Assembly: GCA_029834535.1 (NCBI GenBank)
Contig: JAQMWT010000041.1
Span: forward strand, 1 to 42,198
Source: Chrysophaeum taylorii
Taxonomy: Eukaryota; Sar; Pelagophyceae; Pelagomonadales; Pelagomonadaceae
Reading direction: 5' to 3'
Length of the DNA stretch: 42,198 nt
Shown one piece after another: positions 34,363-42,198 of the stretch; position 1 is the stretch's first letter, and the number at the start of each line of letters is the position of its first letter. Below the pieces are notes generated by a model. It was not told where the DNA came from. It ran no database searches and saw only the letters and a list, made by a program, of their open reading frames with translations. A program made the position numbers and the translations under genes.

Positions 34363-35630
34363 GTCCCCGGCTCATCTGTTGCAGGCGGAATCAACGGTAC
34401 CTCTGGAGGTTTCCATTTGGTGAGATCTTGAAGATCATCAGTCGACACCCATCTTATGACACGTGTGCGCGTGTTTAACAGCGGAACTTGTACGTGACGG
34501 AGGGTGGTTTCATCAATTTGTAAATAATAATCAAACGGTCGGTCTGTAGGACTCCAAGCTGACGGCAAAGCTTCGCCGCTCAGGCGAAATTCCTTGGTCA
34601 CAGAGTTGTGCAGATCGAGTATTAATAAGGCCATCGTGTCAGGTGGCACGACGGACGCCAAGTGTTTCAACGAGGTCGTCTTGGAGAGGCCGGCCCAATC
34701 AAAATCAGGGGGCATCGTCAGCAACTCCGAAGTCATTTCCAAATTCAGAGATCTGCAATCGGAACGGTGCGGTCCTACGCGAAGCGGGACACGCGTAACA
34801 GTATAAGCTGCGTCTGTCGCGGCTCGTGATGATCCTAAATTGTTCATCTGAAGTAAATGTCGTTCGTCGGTGTAGCCAAGTGCTGCGGCGAACTTTTGCT
34901 GCATATTCTTGCAAGTCTTTGGAACTGCGCGCAAATGGAGCGGATGGCTGGAAACCAACAATCGCACGCGACAGCTCATCAAACTAGGAGTTATGTCGTA
35001 AAAATTGACGACGTATACGTACGGGTGCAAACGCGCAACATAAGAAATAATCGAAGCCTCCTGCTCTATCAACCACATGAAGAAACCAGCCATCTTGCAT
35101 AATTTCATCGTCCAGTGGGTAGCGGTAACTCCTTTCCCAACATCTCTGGAGGTCAAGTTGCACAGAGCGGAGTGTACGCAGGGTGGCGACGCGACACACA
35201 TCGACGACGACCATTCCGCGTAGGGTAAATAAGATTCGATCAACCGTAAGGTTGTAACATAGCGACCACACAATGTGTGCTGCACCACAGGAATATTCGG
35301 AAAGTTCTTGTGGTGGATCTGGTTGGCGGTGTCCGACGCATCGAGTGCTAGCACGACTCGAAACGACGTCCCACACATTTCGTTGGCTCGTTGGAGACCT
35401 AAAGTACTGCCTCCGGCTCCACTGAACAGCATCACCACCTTGCGATAAGTGATTGGAAGCCATTGAACCTTTTCATATCGGCGGCGGATCTCCGCTTCGG
35501 TGATCTCGCGGCATTTCTTTTCATCTTCTTCCGACCTTCGAGCGAAATCGTCGCTGCCTTCAGGTCGTTTGAGGGTGGACTTGTCCGTCATGGCGGTCGT
35601 AGCGTCCTTCTGCACCGTGCTCAGCAGCAT
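34239..35630 (-). CDS. C5-cytosine DNA methyltransferase carried by the gypsy-like element
   Basis: The 463-codon open frame has most C5-methyltransferase motifs in order: I LFSGAGGSTLGLQ (68-80), II region LALDASDTANQIHHKNFPN (94-112), IV VASPPCVHSAL (146-156) with catalytic Cys151, VIII-like SCRVRLLVSS (219-228), IX-like SLNLEMTSELLTMPPDFDW (294-312), and X-like SVVPPDTMALLI (326-337). Motif VI (ENV) is weak. A target-recognition region lies between VIII and IX. Such enzymes transfer a methyl group from AdoMet to C5 of cytosine. No stop or frameshift interrupts it, in contrast to the RT and integrase nearby. The first 60 residues equal the end of the protease-distal region, so it was part of the polyprotein. 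The last roughly 35 codons read through the junction with the inverted fragment. Confidence 0.88.
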   Translation of the reverse strand: MLLSTVQKDATTAMTDKSTLKRPEGSDDFARRSEEDEKKCREITEAEIRRRYEKVQWLPITYRKVVMLFSGAGGSTLGLQRANEMCGTSFRVVLALDASDTANQIHHKNFPNIPVVQHTLCGRYVTTLRLIESYLPYAEWSSSMCVASPPCVHSALCNLTSRDVGKGVTATHWTMKLCKMAGFFMWLIEQEASIISYVARLHPYVYVVNFYDITPSLMSCRVRLLVSSHPLHLRAVPKTCKNMQQKFAAALGYTDERHLLQMNNLGSSRAATDAAYTVTRVPLRVGPHRSDCRSLNLEMTSELLTMPPDFDWAGLSKTTSLKHLASVVPPDTMALLILDLHNSVTKEFRLSGEALPSAWSPTDRPFDYYLQIDETTLRHVQVPLLNTRTRVIRWVSTDDLQDLTKWKPPEVPLIPPATDEPGTSHASSAAPPPTTKFRRSFSSPICFKSRSCARSFSSRNARK

Positions 35631-35633
35631 CGG

Positions 35634-36025
35634 TTTTAGGGGCTACCTGGCGTGCCTTCGAATCCTGGCTCGCCGATCGCGTCCGTGCCCTTGGTGGGAT
35701 CACTGGACGAGGATGGCCGTTCTCCCGCCACGCGAGCACAAACAACTTCCGTGCCTGGTCCTCTCAACTTGAGGATCGGCTGTTGCTTTCACAGGGGTAT
35801 ATATAGCCCCGGGCACTTGCGCACACCAGGACCGGCATTCCTACCCTTCCTTTTGGCTTTATGATCAAGGATAATCGAAAATCAGAAATTAGGGTGACAT
35901 GCGTCACGGAAAAGGAAGATGATGTCATAGAGAACACTGACATCATCGGAACGGCGTAGGGTGCCCCTGATAAGGGGGGGCCCTAGAAGAGGGGTAAGCC
36001 TTAGGAGGCGGAAGTTGCCGCCACA
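35634..36025 (-). repeat. 5' LTR of the gypsy-like element
   Basis: 392 nt, colinear with the 3' LTR. It includes a 71-nt segment (35790-35860) absent there, bounded by GCTTT on both sides. In element direction it runs TGTGGCGG ... CCCCTAAAA and is joined directly to CCGATGCTGCTGAGC of the methyltransferase segment, so the primer-binding site and gag are missing at this junction. Confidence 0.88.
35798..35806 (-). promoter_or_regulatory. LTR TATA box
   Basis: CTATATATA in GC-rich surroundings inside the LTR, read in element direction. It is the likely core promoter of the retrotransposon; the 3' LTR has lost it. Confidence 0.6.
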
Positions 36026-36725
36026 ACACACACCCCCCTCTTAGCAGTCGACATTTAAAGACAAAGTCTCGGCGATGACCCCGACTAGGTCCCGCGTACT
36101 TATCTCCGCCCGCCAGGCACATCCCTCATACCCCACAAACCCACCCACATCCTTCGTGCTCCCCACACACACCCCCCCTCTTAGCAGTCGACATTTAAAG
36201 ACAAAGCTTAGCAGTCGACATTTAAAGACAAAGCGGCGTGCCACGCTCTCGCCCAAACATGCGCAGAGCGCATCGCTGCGCGAACCTGGGTGGCAAGCGG
36301 CTGCGCCAACTTCACAGAGGCAAAGGCGGCCCAAACTCGCCGCATCTACCGTGAGTGGGGGATCGCCAACGCATTAGGCCGGGCTCGCTGTGCCCTCACC
36401 GCCCTCACCCATGTCGCCGCCTCGGAGAACCCCACCCAGGCCGCCCGATCCCAGCAGGACGTCACCCTTCGTCGCACATACGTCCGGAGGCAGCATGCGT
36501 ACGACCTACGGGCGGGGCCCGTCCTCTCTTCGCCTGCCCCACGCCTCGGCGATGACCCCGACTAGATCCCGCGTCCTTATCTCCGCCCGTCAGGCACATC
36601 CCTCATACCCCACAAACCCACCCACATCCTTCATGCTCCCCACACACACCCCCCTCTTACACACACCCCCCTCTTAGCAGTCCTCCCCACACACACCCCC
36701 CTCTTAGCAGTCGACATTTAACGAC
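36026..36725 (-). repeat. Interspersed repeat array with CCTCTTAGCAGTCGACATTT units
   Basis: Several copies of CTTAGCAGTCGACATTTAAA (36041-36060, 36181-36200, 36209-36228, and two near 36690-36725) alternate with copies of the GC-rich unit known from 11469-11690. The longest copy (36235-36500) holds an open stretch encoding RTWVASGCANFTEAKAAQTR and ALTALTHVAASENPTQAARS, related to 24590-24700. I do not recognise the encoded protein. Confidence 0.7.
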
Positions 36726-36727
36726 AA

Positions 36728-36778
<51 letters not shown>

Positions 36779-36780
36779 TC
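36728..36780. repeat. GACA microsatellite within a TCTG/CAGA cassette
   Basis: About twelve GACA-type units between CAGTCGACATTTAACGACAA and ATCTGTCGATTAGTAG, the inverted-repeat ends of the cassette described at 11346. Confidence 0.85.
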
Positions 36781-36786
36781 TGTCGA

Positions 36787-37060
36787 TTAGTAGTAAGGAT
36801 GAGCGTTGGCTGTAGGATGAAAGAGCCGGTTCTCCAGGGAGGTGATTGAAGCAATAGCAGCCTGTAGATCTGTGCGTAGGGACATATTCTCAGCACCGAG
36901 AGCGTTGACCTTGCGAATATGGACTCGAAGAGTTTCCTGGAGCTGTTCGACTTGTTGACGCAAGGCGTCGAAATCAGCAAGCGAAGCAGAAAACGTAGTA
37001 TGTGACGATGGCGAAGATATCTCCAGAGTGTAGGGTCTGGCGTGGAGTGTAAGTAGTTTA
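36787..37060 (-). CDS. Coiled-coil tail ORF at the 3' end of the copia-like element
   Basis: The frame encodes SLADFDALRQQVEQLQETLR and GAENMSLRTDLQAAIASITS, a strong coiled-coil pattern, ending at a stop at 36787 just inside the TCTG cassette. It follows directly after the third copy of the 21-nt motif (37054-37074). It may be the end of the accessory protein after a frameshift or a separate small ORF. Confidence 0.5.
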
Positions 37061-37074
37061 ACGACGTTTCGGTC
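37054..37074 (-). repeat. 21-nt boundary motif, copy 3
   Basis: In element direction GACCGAAACGTCGTTAAAC then TA; one mismatch to the other two copies. It overlaps the stop codon (TGA) of the accessory ORF. Confidence 0.75.
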
Positions 37075-38287
37075 AACACATGCCGTGTAAGTGAAGGGTA
37101 TTTCGCGTTTTAAAGCGCAGAAAGTCTTGATGTTCTGCCTGAGTATAAGTGGGGCCGAACATCTCATCCAGGAGTGACGGCGGTTTTGTATCATCTGAAG
37201 ATGATACGTAGTCGTCAAGATTTTGTACCCAAGATTGAGCAACAGTAGTGACCACATGTTGGAATTTGGTTGGTTTGAACATAGCCTGAGCTTTGCGACT
37301 CTGTGTTCGAACAAGAGTCACAAGGAAATTAAGATGCTCAAGGTGCATCTGTGTTATAAGCCGAAGATGCAGCGCGAATGGCAGTTGTGTGGTGGGATCT
37401 GTGGCTATAGCGGATACGGATAAGACCAAGTTAACAAGTGACGGGTGCTGAGCTAACATACTTGTCAAAAGAGTATATAACTCCCTTGGCAAATGATAGG
37501 CGCGTATGAGGGTAGCGCGTGTATGACCAGCTGGGCGCGCATCACAAGGGAATTGGGAAGAAGTATCATTGCGAGCATATACGGTACGTTGCGTAGGCGC
37601 CTGATTAGTATTTTGACACGCGAAGCACAAGCGAACTGTAATAACAGAAATGGGGATGTGACCATTCTTCTTATGGTCGTCCATGTTGAGGTGACTCAGT
37701 ACTTTGGTAGGTAGTTCACGAGGCGTTTGCGCCTTGGAACTATACGTGGTTGAGTCGAGGAAAGTCGGTTGTCCAAGATCATTGAGGCATTGCGTACAAA
37801 AGGACGACAAAATGAAACGTTCGCGTTTGGGGCCTCTATAGCAGCCAATAGAAGCAATAGCAGGCGCAGCTTCCCAAGGGATAGTAATGCGTACACGCAT
37901 GGATATGAATGTAACCAGTTCCACAAATAATGAAGAGCCATTAGACTCATAAACGGAATGAAGACCAGTAATAAGTTCCACTCACATAAAAGAAGAGAGA
38001 AATGGGGTGACAGGGACACGGTAGTTCTCAAAGAGAGAGATTCCTCGCTCGCACGCAGCATAGTCAATACTGAGGCTGTCCTGGAACGTCAGCGACTGAG
38101 GTGAGACATGCACGGCTGGTGTCGGTGCAACCGCAGCAGCCTGTGTGGTAGCAGCAGTCATGGTTTGTCGCTTTTGCGACAACCTGGGGGAAGGTTCGGC
38201 CGTGGAGAGCGATCGTGGGACTGTCCTTCGGACTACTGGGGAGAAGCCGCGGCCACGGGAGTGCCAAGAAAAGGACATAGGCGACAC
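37073..38287 (-). CDS. Copia-element accessory ORF with Cys/His motif (downstream of RNase H)
   Basis: Two frames separated by one shift near 37985: an N-terminal part (TFQDSLSIDYAACERGISLF) and a 302-codon part from a GTG at 37981. The latter has FCTQC (61-65), then LCFAC (118-122), C146 and H153 in FPCDARPAGHTRAT. The C-x2-C-x20-23-C-x6-H pattern and the following helix are conserved in the left-edge element (1035-1769). Downstream are leucine-rich helices and an acidic YVSSSDDTKPPSLLDEMFG. It is not gag, integrase, RT or RNase H; the position corresponds to that of additional or envelope-like ORFs in some copia lineages. No signal peptide or membrane span supports an envelope role. Nucleic-acid binding through zinc is a reasonable guess. 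Confidence 0.6.
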
Positions 38288-38334
38288 TCACACGCACACA
38301 AAAAATTTGTGGCAAAAGAAGGTAGGGCCAGGGC

Positions 38335-38355
38335 TAGTTTAACGACGTTGCGGTC
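38335..38355 (-). repeat. 21-nt boundary motif, copy 2
   Basis: In element direction GACCGCAACGTCGTTAAAC then TA. It lies 17 nt after the pol stop codon (38373), before the accessory ORF. Confidence 0.8.
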
Positions 38356-38372
38356 ACTGGGGATAGGCATCT

Positions 38373-38926
38373 TCAATCCTGTAGAGGCTTGTCATCAGAG
38401 GCATGATGCATACCGAGTAGAGAACGAAAAGTGGAGAACTCGGCAGCAAGTGGCTTTGTAAAACCATCAGCCACGTTTAGCTTGCCGGGAACATGATGGA
38501 CTCGAAGTTTCTGTAGCGAGATGTACTCACGGATCTTAAACCACCTGGTCGACAGTGCCTTGGATCGAGAAGATCCATCTGGGTTATTAGAGGTGTGAAC
38601 GGCGGCGGCATTGTCAGATAAGAGAGGTAGGCTTCTGATGAAGCGCATATCTTCAGCAATTGGGTTGCCATTGTCATCGAAATCAACAGGATCAGCGGTG
38701 TTCTCACCATTAACATTGCTGACGTAGAAGGTGGGGTTGACGACAAAGGAGAGTTCCAACTGCAGCTTGCGTAGCCAAACAGCTTCATCGCACAAATACT
38801 GACTGCAATCAACTCAGCTTCGTGAGTTGAGCAGGAGACAATCGGTTGAAGCTTGCTTTTCCGACACATAAGGCACTTGAAAAGATAGAAGACAAACCCG
38901 GTGGCAGTTTTCCTATCTTCCTGTGC
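38373..38926 (-). pseudogene. Copia-like RNase H
   Basis: It encodes RKTATGFVFYLF, then QPIVSCSTHEAELIAVSI (catalytic Glu), a frame change, CDEAVWLRKLQLEL, LLSDNAAAVHTSNN (Asp), STRWFKIREYISLQKLRVHH and VADGFTKPLAAEFSTFRSLL at the end of pol. The motifs are the copia pattern. Two frameshifts (near 38925 and 38810) break it. Confidence 0.88.
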
Positions 38927-39195
38927 TAGGGAGGGGCATTGTCAGCGTCGACCATGGCTGCTAAGGGATCAAACTGTCCTGTGGATACATCCTGCGGTTG
39001 GTAGTCGACCATAGTAGAGAGATCGATTCTATTAGCAGAAACAGTGCGAAGGTGAGCTTCAATAGCATTACCTTTAGGATGAAACCAGAGGCGAAGTGAG
39101 CGGTTTTCCGGCTTCCTCAGGTAGCGGAGCAGGTGTTCTAGCATCTGGACATGAACGTACGTGGGTGCATGCATACCACGCGAACATCTGCCCAA
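38926..39195 (-). CDS. Copia-like RT-RNase H connection segment
   Basis: This frame encodes THVHVQMLEHLL-type helix then LRYLRKPENRSLRLWFHPKG, the conserved connection (usual copia form RILRYLKGT...L.F), and leads into the RNase H Asp region (SANRIDLSTMVDYQPQDVST, where the usual D-A-D-W is lost). The frame changes on both sides. It is the part best matched by the left-edge element. Confidence 0.7.
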   Translation of the reverse strand: MGRCSRGMHAPTYVHVQMLEHLLRYLRKPENRSLRLWFHPKGNAIEAHLRTVSANRIDLSTMVDYQPQDVSTGQFDPLAAMVDADNAPP

Positions 39196-39213
39196 GGCTT
39201 GCGAGAAGTCAGG

Positions 39214-40701
39214 TCAGCAGGCGACTTGCATGAACGCCAGCTTGCCAAGGAGGGTGGCTAAGTGCGAGTTGATGTACAACTCTGTTTCAGAGCTGGGAGT
39301 GCCATCTTTATACTTGAAGGACGAGGACATAGGATATTTAAGTGGAGTAACTTGCTGCAAGACAGGATGATCAGCGAAGACTTCATCAAGCTTGGCTTGC
39401 ACATCCTGAGAAATGGATCCATCAGATGTACGACACACACGCATGCCTAGGAGGGTATGGACAGGTTCAAACTGCTCTACAGCATACCGTTTGTGGAGGG
39501 CATCCTGTAACTCAGTACGAAGAGTGTCATCATTGGACACAATAACAATGTCGTCTACAGACAGACTGCATACGACGAACTTAGCATGTGCGGATACTCG
39601 AGCATATAGGAAAGAGTCCGAATGCAGGCGCTTGTAGCCAAGGCTACGGAAGAAGCCGTCTATCTCTATGTTCCAAAGAGATGGCGATTGCCGAAGTCCA
39701 TAAAGTGACTTCAGCAGTTTCGGTAGGCGTCGGCCCTTGTAGTTAGCGTCATCGGGGTCGATAAGCTTGATGCCGTCTGGTAACTGAACGTAGACGTCGG
39801 CATCAATGTCAGACTGAACGAAGGCGTTCGGGACGTCTGCGTGGTAGACAGGCAATTGCTTGTATGCTGCAATCGCCAGTAGTACCCGGATTGCGGTCAT
39901 TGTGGCGATTGGGCTGAAGGTGCCAAAGAAATCGGCGCCAAGGCAGGCTAGGAAGCCACGTAGCACGAGGCGAGCCTTGTGCTTAACGTATTTGCCTGCA
40001 AAGTCCGTTTTAATCTTCAGCACCATCCTGCTGTCAACAGGACGAGAGACACCGTCGTGTAATGAAAGCTTGAAGCAGCCAAAGAGGACAATGTCGAGGA
40101 GTTCCTTGGCGATGGCCTTGAGGTAGGCGTGCCTGTCGTCAGGCGACATACCGTGGAGGCACTTGAGCTTGTATTCGTCGATGGAAACGTCCGCTTCTTG
40201 GACCTTGTATTCATCGGGACCAATAGTGGCTGGTGAACTATAGTTTAACGACGTTGCGGTCGAGGCAGTGAGCGCGAATTCGGGATAAGCGGAAACAGCG
40301 TCAGTAGGAGGGGTAGAGGAAGCAGATTCTAGTTGAATATGGATAGTAGGGTCGACATGTAAGACCTGAGTGATATACTCTGTAGAGACCAGAAGGTATT
40401 CCTCCAAGTCAGACAGAGATGCAGAATTAGCGCCAAAATCGGAAGAATTGTGATCGATAAAGCTGGTTGGCGCCAGATACGTAAGTGCATACTGTAGTGA
40501 AGAAATGCCAAAGGCAGCAGCGTGCTCAGTGAACGCAGCTAAAAGAGGCTGAGAAATGGAGCGCGTAGGTGAACCATCCGCAGTTAGAAAGGTTGCGGCT
40601 GGGATGCTGGATGCGCACTTAGCGTGGGCGAAGTAACCATCGACGTGAGGGTAACGGGCAAGTAAGTCAGTGCGCAACGGGAGAAGAAGACGAGCTAACA
40701 A
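39214..40701 (-). CDS. Copia-like reverse transcriptase
   Basis: 495 codons, open throughout. The RVT_2 domain (about 165-430) has SRPVDSRMVLKIKTDFAGKY (the usual WV.K.K.D..G....KARLV), KARLVLRGFLACLGADFFGT with FSPIATMTAIRVLLAIAA, VYHADVPNAFVQSDIDADVY (first catalytic Asp), LLKSLYGLRQSPSLWN, and SVDDIVIVSNDD, where the usual YVDD is SVDD. The first 160 codons are a poorly conserved linker from integrase and include the first copy of the 21-nt motif, read as TATSLNY. RT is essential for copying the element RNA into DNA. The Tyr-to-Ser change at the catalytic box could impair it. Confidence 0.92.
   Translation of the reverse strand: MLARLLLPLRTDLLARYPHVDGYFAHAKCASSIPAATFLTADGSPTRSISQPLLAAFTEHAAAFGISSLQYALTYLAPTSFIDHNSSDFGANSASLSDLEEYLLVSTEYITQVLHVDPTIHIQLESASSTPPTDAVSAYPEFALTASTATSLNYSSPATIGPDEYKVQEADVSIDEYKLKCLHGMSPDDRHAYLKAIAKELLDIVLFGCFKLSLHDGVSRPVDSRMVLKIKTDFAGKYVKHKARLVLRGFLACLGADFFGTFSPIATMTAIRVLLAIAAYKQLPVYHADVPNAFVQSDIDADVYVQLPDGIKLIDPDDANYKGRRLPKLLKSLYGLRQSPSLWNIEIDGFFRSLGYKRLHSDSFLYARVSAHAKFVVCSLSVDDIVIVSNDDTLRTELQDALHKRYAVEQFEPVHTLLGMRVCRTSDGSISQDVQAKLDEVFADHPVLQQVTPLKYPMSSSFKYKDGTPSSETELYINSHLATLLGKLAFMQVAC
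40241..40261 (-). repeat. 21-nt boundary motif, copy 1
   Basis: In element direction GACCGCAACGTCGTTAAAC then TA, inside the linker just upstream of the RT domain, encoding TATSLNY in frame. Confidence 0.8.
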
Positions 40702-41400
40702 CGCATGTTCCCCCTCTGAGCAGATAGCAGACCAGAGGATACCACCATCGTGACGTAGGGCGGAGAGGGCGGGAGACTTGAACGTAAGAAAGTGGTGGCG
40801 AAGATCCCAGCGGAATCGGCGAGTTTGCCACCAGCGGCTTTGTAAGCACCAATAGTAGACGCTTGCAGCCGGGCTTGGATATTTTTCATGGAGGTTGCCT
40901 TGCGGTTGTTAGGTTGTTTGGAACCTGGGACAAGAATGAGGTCATCTTGTGCAAAAAGGTCTTTGTAAGAAGGAAGCAAGGGCGGCGGTGGCATAGAGCC
41001 AGAATCGTCGACGGGAGCGTCGGAAGAGGAGGAGAAGCAGGAGCAGGGACGAAGAAGGAGCTGAGGGAGGTGGAGAGTGCCCCCTCTGAGGATGAGGTGT
41101 CCCCCTCTGAATGAAATGGTCTTGGATAGCGGCGTGGGGTGTGAGCGAGAAAGGCGCTGGAGGAGCGTGAGGCGGAGGAGCAAGTTCAGGATCAGGAGTA
41201 GGATGCTGAGCATGTAGAGGAATGTAGCTTGGACGAAACACGATTTGACCGTTTTCAGGGTTGAGGACGACGTCGGTATGGTCAACACGTGGGGAGACGA
41301 GCGGGTTTGCGCGTTGGCGCAACATAGATAAGCTATTTGCGGCGGCACGGTTCCCACTTGTGGTGCTGGGGTTCCAATAGAAGGTAGCATTCAGCGCGAA
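40695..41400 (-). pseudogene. Integrase-RT linker region, low complexity
   Basis: Frames here hold a short integrase-distal segment (HTDVVLNPENGQIVFRPSYI, typical of the copia integrase end), then Pro/His/Ser-rich low-complexity sequence (FSSSSDAPVDDSGSMPPPPL), SYKDLFAQDDLILVPGSKQP, and a CCCCCTCTGA-type direct duplication (41089-41108 and 40708-40718). Frame changes near 41150 and 40720 are needed to connect it to RT. Confidence 0.6.
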
Positions 41401-42198
41401 ATCTTGAGCATGTCATGCTGGGGAGTGCTCAGTTGATTGTAGAGAGCTGCTGCGGACTCAGGATAGCATGGTGAATGCGCTCGCGTGGCGTTCCGGAGAA
41501 GGTTGTAGCTTTGGGTGTGTATCACCGCCCAAACATGATGGCTGGTTCCACGATCTTGGAGCCACGATAATGAGCATTAAGGAGAGAGCGAAGGCGAGTT
41601 GAGGAGGCGGCGATGAAGCCGATGGCAGACTCAACTTCAAAGTAAAAGTGGTGCATGTACGGCGGGGCGATGAGCTGAATGCCCTTATCGACCGGTACGG
41701 GGGTAATGTGCGGCTAAAGTAGGCTTGAAGGCATCGGAGTAGAGGGTGCGCAGGTGCATTGAGTTGTGTACGACGTCATACACAAAGTCCAGAGCTTGAG
41801 TGAACTCCGTGGCGTTGGTGGTGCGTGTAAAGTACACCGAAACTTCGAGATAAGTTCCTTGAACACAATGATATGGGTGAATCCCCATTCTGACGGAATT
41901 GTCACATAGCCGCCGTCGCACGCCCAGACTTCGCGGGCTTGGTGAGTTTGCTCAAAAGAGGGCTTGGTATTGAAGTGCTTGTGCGGGTGGCGCTTGCTGT
42001 GCACGATGCAGTTGGTGCATAAGTCGCGATACGGTAGATCTGAGGCAGAGAAGCCAGGGCGAGCCAGTAAGTTGGGGCCTTGGTTGCAACGTTGTCGGGG
42101 CAGTGGTCCGGTGTGCTGACTGGCACGTTCTTTGGCGTTGGAGGTATTCAGCAGATCCGTGTGCGAGGATTTGCGAGGAATGTGATGCGAGCGGGGGA
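41400..42198 (-). pseudogene. Copia-like integrase (zinc motif and DDE core), frameshifted
   Basis: From the right edge: an H...H...CTNC zinc motif (CTNCIVHSKRHPHKHFNTKP, about 42020-41960), WACDGGYVTIPSEWGFTHII (first catalytic Asp), a frame change near 41850, SVYFTRTTNATEFTQALDFV and LRTLYSDAFKPTLA (second Asp), another change, then HHFYFEVESAIGFIAASSTR (Glu). The region before the Glu lacks the usual N-G sequence. The element's gag and protease would lie beyond position 42198. Confidence 0.8.

Larger units (their letters stand above)
26747..36025 (-). mobile_element. Ty3/gypsy-like LTR retrotransposon carrying a C5-DNA methyltransferase, rearranged
   Basis: Two same-orientation LTRs (35634-36025 and 26747-27067) bound a minus-strand internal region. 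Order in the element's direction: 5' LTR, methyltransferase segment (35630-34239), an inverted acidic coiled-coil fragment (about 34362-33900), gag-protease (33857-31662), protease-distal region with the head of a second methyltransferase copy (31503-30830), reverse transcriptase, RNase H, integrase with GPF motif, purine-rich tract, 3' LTR. The simplest reading is one element with a duplicated and rearranged internal part, or two recombined copies. Frameshifts in RT, integrase and the protease-distal part make it defective. No target-site duplication is evident. Confidence 0.8.
36787..42198 (-). mobile_element. Ty1/copia-like retrotransposon with accessory ORF, partial and decayed
   Basis: In element direction from the right edge: integrase zinc motif and core, a variable linker, reverse transcriptase, RNase H, then an accessory Cys/His ORF and a coiled-coil tail. 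Integrase before RT is the copia order. Gag lies beyond the right edge; no LTR can be defined. There are frameshifts in integrase, RNase H and the accessory region. The RT frame (495 codons) is intact. It is about as AT-rich as the left-edge element and related to it at protein level. Confidence 0.88.

Noticed and set aside
35640..35680. tRNA T-arm-like CCTTCGAATCCTGG inside both LTRs
   Set aside because: No acceptor, D or anticodon arms fit around it; it is a short chance match within the LTR.
26747..36025. A bacterial or phage restriction-modification locus as source of the methyltransferase
   Set aside because: No endonuclease or phage gene is adjacent; the flanks are gypsy protease and RT, and the N-terminal part is shared with the element.
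26747..36025. Target-site duplication flanking the gypsy-like element
   Set aside because: The five bases outside each LTR (GAGAA and ACACA) do not match, so no duplication can be claimed.
37073..38287. Envelope-like (retroviral-type) ORF in the copia element
   Set aside because: No signal peptide, membrane span or furin-like site is visible; the conserved core is a Cys/His pattern.

Overview
This window is nuclear DNA of a eukaryote, most likely a small, gene-dense, GC-rich microalga or other protist. A stramenopile alga is my first guess, but the clade is not settled from sequence. The evidence is spliceosomal genes (LSM5, DBR1), GT-AG introns of only 41-65 nt in three genes, intergenic gaps of 27-90 bp, a plant/diatom-style hybrid histidine kinase, and abundant LTR retrotransposons and Helitrons. 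Host genes are very GC-rich; the retroelements are visibly more AT-rich and have different codon use.

Layout. 1-2.3 kb (+): 3' half of a decayed Ty1/copia-like element, with a downstream accessory ORF. 2.3-4.2 kb: no recognisable gene. 4.2-10.7 kb: a GT15-like glycosyltransferase (-), LSM5 (-), a glycosyltransferase-like secreted protein (+) and a membrane hybrid histidine kinase (-). 10.7-14.0 kb: repeat nest with two Helitron helicase remnants in opposite orientation and TCTG-cored inverted-repeat cassettes. 14.0-24.5 kb: a second host block with a mitochondrial-carrier-like protein (two introns), a hypothetical protein, one or two unresolved small genes, a Cys-rich protein (one intron), a sulfotransferase, an SH3b-like protein, a GT61-sulfotransferase fusion and DBR1. 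24.5-26.7 kb: repeat debris and a third Helitron remnant. 26.7-36.0 kb (-): a Ty3/gypsy-like element between two LTRs, carrying a cytosine-5 DNA methyltransferase domain. 36.0-36.8 kb: more of the repeat family. 36.8-42.2 kb (-): a second, better preserved Ty1/copia-like element running off the right edge, again with the accessory ORF.

Biology. Four host genes (GT15-like, GT-like with the same C-terminal Cys domain, sulfotransferase, GT61-sulfotransferase fusion) point to secretory-pathway synthesis of sulfated glycans, perhaps for cell wall or mucilage. LSM5 and DBR1 belong to RNA splicing and turnover.

The most interesting item is the gypsy-type element. Its polyprotein has a C5-methyltransferase between the protease and the reverse transcriptase. 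One methyltransferase copy is open across motifs I, IV, VIII, IX and X; the other has lost its catalytic part by an internal deletion. Second is a conserved Cys/His accessory ORF found after RNase H in both copia elements, with a 21-nt motif repeated at domain boundaries of the right-hand element.
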